Shown: piece after piece, positions 60,401 to 64,000 of the stretch
Numbering within the stretch: position 1 is the stretch's first letter
Layout of the letters: every line of letters begins with the position of its first letter
Assembly: GCA_964019695.1 (NCBI GenBank)
Contig: OZ026525.1
Span: forward strand, 71,416,260-71,480,259
Reading direction: 5' to 3'
DNA: 64,000 nt
Source: Loripinus fragilis
Lineage: Eukaryota > Mollusca > Bivalvia > Lucinida > Lucinidae
Position numbers and translations under genes: made by a program
The notes under the pieces: model-generated
Databases searched by the model: none
Seen by the model: only the letters and a program-made list of their open reading frames with translations
What the model was told of the DNA's origin: nothing

Positions 60401-62047
60401 AACAAATTTCTAGAAACTGAAATGACTTGGAGTCAACAAATCATTGTAAGAGAATGCATTTTCAAGAATCAGAACTTATGTTTCGATTCACGTTAAAGAG
60501 TAAAAGCGGAATAAAACAAGTTTAACGTCAATTAAGAAACAACGTAAACTGTGGATAATAACTTTTTCTTTGTCAACGTATGTCACCGTTTTAGTGTGTA
60601 CTGTCTACTTTGTTATAGTGCCAATTGGCTACACTTTACTTTAATCGCGTATGAATTTTAAGCTTTGCAGTATACACATATCAGCATGTAATTGTAACGT
60701 TTGACGTCGCTAAATGGACGCAGGCGGCAGCTACGGAGTTCAAAAGGACTGAAATATTGTCAAAATGCATTCCAAACATCATACAAAGTGAAAAAAGTTG
60801 ATAAAGTGGCAGTGCCTTTTCAAAGCTCATAAAAGGCTGATAACGTAAAGTTGACGCTAAGCAAATGAATATAGGCTTTTGGGTTGAACAATGCATACAT
60901 GCTTTATTTGAATGCCCAGAAGATGTCAATGAAATAACAAAGAATCACACTAAAGCGGTTTCTGGTGAATTTTGCGTGATTTCTTTGTTCTTGCAGAAAT
61001 TGATTTTAGGGGTTACGTGACGTTTTGATAGCTGACATCTGAAATTAGTTCATTTTCAAATAATCTCAGTGAATTTTATTCTACCTTTGTTCAACTTTAC
61101 GCAATGGCAAGACAAGTGTGCATCACATTCATTTACTACCAAAAAATTGACTCACAGTATGTGTCAGGTTTCTTTAGTAGTTAAGTATACTTTCTTGTAA
61201 ATGCATGTCCTCCTAAACCGTTGGACGTAGCAACTTCAAACTTTGCAGATGCGTTGGTAGATCAAAAGCGGGTATTTGCGATGGTTTGCCATTGACTGAA
61301 GTCTAGTATTTTATTTCCATTACTGAAGAAAAAAGCTTTCTTAAAGATTTGTTTGTTTGTTTGTTTTGTTGCTTTACGTCCCAAGTCAACAGCTATGGTC
61401 ATTGCGGGACGGTCAGTTCACCTAACCACACTTTTTCCTGGGCAGGCTTGAAAAAGCGGTTAACCAGTAATTTGTGCACATACTTTCGCTTGTAACTGAC
61501 AACAACCCTTCTTGAATGAATCAGCGGAAGGGAGGAGAATGACCGTAGAAATTATTTCATGATCAATCTCCACGAAAGTAAGGGACCGGGCCGGGATCGA
61601 ACTCGCGACCCCTGGATCTGCAGTCAGACACGCATCTGTAGCCAGACATGTTACCGACTGAGCTACGCGGCCTGGTACTTAAAGATTTTTTTCTGTTTTT
61701 ATGATTAGCATCCGTCGGTCGCTTAAGTCATGTAGAGCAGATCAATATGACCTGACAACTATTTTCCTGGCAGGCTTGTATCAAAGCTCTTGACCAACAG
61801 CTTTGGTACAGACTGCCCAAGAAAAGAATGTCTTCATATTTTCCCTTCCTTTAAAAAGGCCCTGTCAGATTTGGATAAGTGATAAGTGGAAGCATGGCTA
61901 GAGGCAGTCAGGCTTCTTCAGTCAAACTGGTAGTTGCCAAGAAAAGGCAATTTATAAAACATAAAGCCAAATGTTACTCACTGTATCTGTTTTAAGTCTG
62001 GCAAATGCTTTCCTCAAGTTTATCAACTCTAAATATAGACCATACAC
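54300..62047 (-). CDS. RNFT1/2-like membrane RING E3 ubiquitin ligase, last three exons
   Basis: Exons at 61982-62047, 57645-57746 and 54300-54434 (minus) join in phase 0 to 303 bp, the C-terminal 100 residues plus stop. They give a C3HC4 RING: CPIC, then MLSCKHIFCENC, then CPMC. Around it, YGTKPSIEEI before the RING and WRDGSTSSHLQWY at the end match the RNFT1/RNFT2 (RING finger and transmembrane domain) proteins, which are ER-membrane ubiquitin ligases. All splice sites are GT-AG. The membrane-spanning part must lie on exons beyond 62047; none was found in the last 1.95 kb, so the gene continues outside the window. RNFT1 and RNFT2 cannot be told apart here. All RING ligands (seven Cys and one His) are present, so it looks functional. 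Confidence 0.85.
54535..54716 (-). mobile_element. tRNA-headed SINE (family S1), reverse
   Basis: Target duplication ATAACTAGGAAG at 54523-54534 and 54717-54728. Reverse box B GAGGTTCGAACCC and reverse head GAGCCACTGTGC. Lies in the last intron of the RNFT-like gene. Confidence 0.87.
55295..56640 (-). mobile_element. Tandem-repeat element T1, minus copy
   Basis: Mirror of 43558-46170: starts (plus strand) with AGTAGCCCAATGGGCAACGA and GGAGCCAGCATAATGTTTGG, has about six 178-bp-type units, and ends AAGCCGGCTCGAGTCCCATC, then TAAGCTCACCGAGAGCC. Shorter than the plus copy. In an RNFT intron. Confidence 0.7.
57353..57590. mobile_element. MITE family M4, copy 3
   Basis: GACATGTGATTTCCAACAAT to TTTTGGAAATCTCATGTCAC, with a central hairpin GCAAAGGCTCTGATCAGACT. 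Best-preserved copy of the family; it sits about 55 bp outside the RNFT-like exon at 57645. Confidence 0.7.
57645..57746 (-). CDS. RNFT-like penultimate exon
   Basis: Acceptor GCTGTTGCAG, donor TGCAAG|GTAAGA. Encodes TYGTKPSIEEIKSRGENCPI and CQDDYQDPIMLSCK, the first RING cysteines. Begins and ends at codon borders. Confidence 0.88.
59040..61262 (+). repeat. Tandem array of about 140-bp units, split by an insert
   Basis: Units start near 59084, 59218, 59362, 59502, 59640, 59772 and 59893 (spacing 121-144 bp) with TTCTTGTAAATGTATCTCCT, CAACTTCAAACTTTGCAG and TAGGTCACATGATGTAGAG; one more unit is at 61192. The array is preceded by a hairpin CTTTTTTCTTTAGAAAAAAAGG. The insert 60041-61184 splits the last units. 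In an RNFT intron. Confidence 0.8.
60041..61184. mobile_element. 1.1-kb terminal-inverted-repeat element in the array
   Basis: Ends TGAGCTACTAAAGAAACCTG and TTAACTACTAAAGAAACCTG (right end read in reverse), continuing ACAC. GTATAC flanks both sides (60035-60040 and 61185-61190), possibly part of an 8-bp duplication ATGTATAC/AAGTATAC as in hAT elements. No transposase-like frame. Confidence 0.7.
61351..61677 (-). mobile_element. tRNA-headed SINE (family S2), reverse
   Basis: Target duplication CTTAAAGATTT at 61340-61350 and 61678-61688. Reverse box B GGGATCGAACTC, body shared with 39458-39794, and a GTTTGTTTGTTTGTTTTG tail on the left. In an RNFT intron, 305 bp from the exon at 61982. Confidence 0.87.
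61982..62047 (-). CDS. RNFT-like upstream exon
   Basis: Acceptor TATTTTCAG, donor GATACA|GTGAGT. Encodes VYGLYLELINLRKAFARLKT plus DT, 22 residues with the hydrophobic-to-basic pattern that precedes the RING in this family. It keeps phase 0. Less certain than the other two because the exon is short. Confidence 0.65.
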
Positions 62048-62079
62048 CTGAAAATAAACCATAGATTTTAGATAAGCAA

Positions 62080-62260
62080 AAAATTTCAGCGTAAAATTGT
62101 AAATTTTTTCTTACCCATAACTTTTAGCTTATGCTTCGGGTGCTCAAAAGAACCTTCTCATGGAGATGGTTCTTTTGAGTACCCACAACATATGTTTTGG
62201 TTGAGAAATAAGAAAATTATTTTTCTGTTGCGCACTCTTAACTAAAGGCCTGTAAACCCA
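62080..62260. mobile_element. Hairpin MITE family HP1, copy 8
   Basis: GCGTAAAATTGTAAATTTTT, then the core GCTCAAAAGAACCTTCTCAT / TGGTTCTTTTGAGTACCC and GGTTGAGAAATAAGAAAAT. The core palindrome has two changed bases. Confidence 0.65.
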
Positions 62261-62510
62261 TGGAAATCAAGTTCTATCCAGAAAAACTGAGCTATATAGG
62301 CCTCAATGAGAGAAAAGTTGCACTTTGTTGCATTCAAACAACATCTGCACAGCCTGATCAGCGCCTTTATTATTCACTCTCTGGAAATAACGATAGTTTA
62401 ACTTGCCACATGAAACTTTCGAGCTAGTCTTTGTAGCTGAGCAGGCTGGTTTGATCATGACCTGGTTGCAAATCCCTAAGACTTGTTTTCTTGTTTCAAG
62501 GCCCATATCA

Positions 62511-62690
62511 GGCCCCCAGATAAGAGTGTGTGACTGAAAATTATTTTTCTTATTTCTCAACCAAAACATATGTTGTGGGTACTCAAAAGAACCGTCTCGA
62601 TGAGACAGTTCTTTTGAGCACCCAAAACACATGATTAAACTGATGGATAAGAAAATAATCGCAATTTTTTTGCTTAACTGGCCCTATGCC
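62511..62690. mobile_element. Hairpin MITE family HP1, copy 9, full length
   Basis: GGCCCCCAGATAAGAGTGTG at the left and TTTTGCTTAACTGGCCCTAT at the right; these ends are imperfect inverted repeats, shared with the copy at 34154-34346. Adjoins an M5 copy on its left. Confidence 0.65.
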
Positions 62691-62784
62691 ATATACAAAT
62701 GATGTTCCAATTAAATTGGTGACCAGCAAAAGATCAGGTAAGTCAGTGTAACTGAGCACTCTCCTAAGAGCCTCGTTTTGAACA

Positions 62785-63020
62785 CAAATGGGCCTCGTCG
62801 CAAGAAAACCTGTCTTCAGGGGTTTCAAACAACACAGGCGCAGACCAGCCTGCGCAGTCTGATCAGCACCTTTGTTATTCGCTTTTAGGAAAGTACCATC
62901 TATGTAGACTTTCTACAGATGAAATTTCACTTTCTAGCTAGTGTTTGTAGCTGAGGGGACTGTTTTGAAACTCACTTTGTCTGAAACCCCGAAGACAGGT
63001 TTTCTCACGTTGAAGCCCAA
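62785..63020. mobile_element. MITE family M5, best copy
   Basis: GGGCCTCGTCGCAAGAAAAC then CTGTCTTCAGGGGTTTC at the left and GAAACCCCGAAGACAGGTTT then TCTCACGTTGAAGCCC at the right; central GCGCAGTCTGATCAGCACC. Confidence 0.65.
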
Positions 63021-63136
63021 ATATATATATATAATGGTGGTTCAAACCAAAACCTGTACATTCAGTCCCACTGGGTATCTGTGCATGCACTTTTAAAGAA
63101 TGTTTTATAAAGAAATTTTGTTCATGAAATATTCTG

Positions 63137-63425
63137 CCTTCAACTGTATTGTACTTTCCATAAAGGTGTTACTCTTTCCTAAAACAAGGGCCAGAAATGG
63201 GTATTCTTAATGCAATTGTTAATGTTATGCAATGTCTGATCGGATAATGTAAGAACTTTATGACAGCCTTTCCTGCTCCGCCTTCAGCTGTATCATACTT
63301 TCCATAAAGGTGTTACGCTTTCCTGGAACAAGAGCCAGAGTATGGGTATTCTAATGCAATTGGTAATGTAATGCAATGTTTGATTGGTTAATGTAGGAAA
63401 TTTTTGACAGCATTTCCTGCTGTAT
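63137..63425 (+). repeat. 144-bp diverged tandem duplication
   Basis: CCTTCAACTGTATTGTACTT at 63137 and CCTTCAGCTGTATCATACTT at 63281, collinear to the end of each unit with scattered changes. Confidence 0.75.
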
Positions 63426-63967
63426 ACTGTCTGAAATAGTTTGACCTCATTACCTCGCATTTTGTCTGATGAAATGATGCGGCTTTTTTGTGGCTTTTAA
63501 TGCTCCACTTCGAGACAAAACAAAGCTTTTGAGGAAATTAAACATGGAAATGCATTAGAATGTAGATAACATAGATAATGTAGTCAAAATGTTCGTCTGA
63601 GGAGGCATATCGTTGGATATATGGACGGAAATTTATATTACAGCACCAATGATGTGGCGCCATAGAACATTACACCTTCCCAAGTGATTATTTTGCATAC
63701 AGTTATCCACTAAATTTTTTTTAAATATTTTTAACCAAGGCTGATCTCGATCGATACTTTAATATATATTCAGTTTCAGCAGGACAAAGGTTGATGTGCT
63801 AGTAGTTCACACTTTTGCTTTATTTCTACCAAATAATCAGAGTAGATAAATTACTTTCGATCTGCATCTACACTGTTTCATACATGTCCAGGTGATAACA
63901 AGGTCACCGGAGAGCTCATTGTCAGATCACAACTATTTGCACAGACCTATCTGCCAAACATTCAAAA

Positions 63968-64000
63968 CAGTAAAGTAAAGCTTGTGTAAAACAGCCACTC
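63968..64000. mobile_element. pogo-like MITE P1, cut by the window end
   Basis: CAGTAAAGTAAAGCTTGTGT then AAAACAGCCACTC, similar to the left end of the P1 copies; the rest lies outside. Confidence 0.55.

Overview
The window is animal nuclear DNA: AT-rich, mostly non-coding, with spliced genes and a dense load of transposable elements. The tRNA-headed SINEs with CAAACAAA-type tails, the many small hairpin elements, the LINE ORF types, and a TRMT1L-like and an RNFT-like gene all fit a mollusc, most likely a bivalve. This is an inference from recognised sequence types, not from a database search.

Layout. 0-2 kb: a 5'-truncated LINE on the minus strand (LINE-A). 2-3 kb: a non-autonomous mariner element. 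3.4-19 kb: one decayed non-LTR retrotransposon (LINE-B, plus strand) that has been opened by other elements. A 64-bp LINE-A scrap sits at 4.6 kb. A second LINE-A scrap at 5.5/9.2 kb is itself opened by a 3.65-kb fold-back element with a TAA target duplication. An 8.8-kb Ty3/gypsy-type LTR element with 2.55-kb LTRs lies at 9451-18256 with target duplication CACAC. At three of these joints the LINE-B sequence reads through once the insert and one target copy are removed, so the order of events can be read. 20.4-22.3 kb: a Mutator-like element with subterminal repeats and a 9-bp target duplication.

25.6-38.6 kb (plus): a TRMT1-like (tRNA guanine N2-methyltransferase family) gene. I place eight exons that join in phase to a 510-residue reading frame ending at 38569. 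Its expected Asp-Pro-Phe-Gly motif reads Gln-Pro-Ser-Gly, and other acidic positions also appear lost. The exon 4 / intron 4 junction, including the splice donor, is copied about nine times in tandem (period 62-63 bp). The introns are full of hairpin MITEs, a pogo-like MITE family, SINEs and fresh tandem duplications.

39-54 kb: intergenic repeats: SINEs with clear target duplications, a decayed mariner transposase, a tandem-repeat element at 43.6-46.2 kb (opposite-strand relative at 55.3-56.6 kb), a pogo-like element, and a 4.5-kb fold-back element holding an RTE-like reverse transcriptase remnant. 54.3-62.05 kb (minus): the last three exons of an RNFT1/2-like RING E3 ligase gene, whose 5' part lies beyond the window. 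59-61.3 kb: a tandem array split by a 1.1-kb terminal-inverted-repeat element. The last 1.5 kb holds more MITEs and no gene that I can see.
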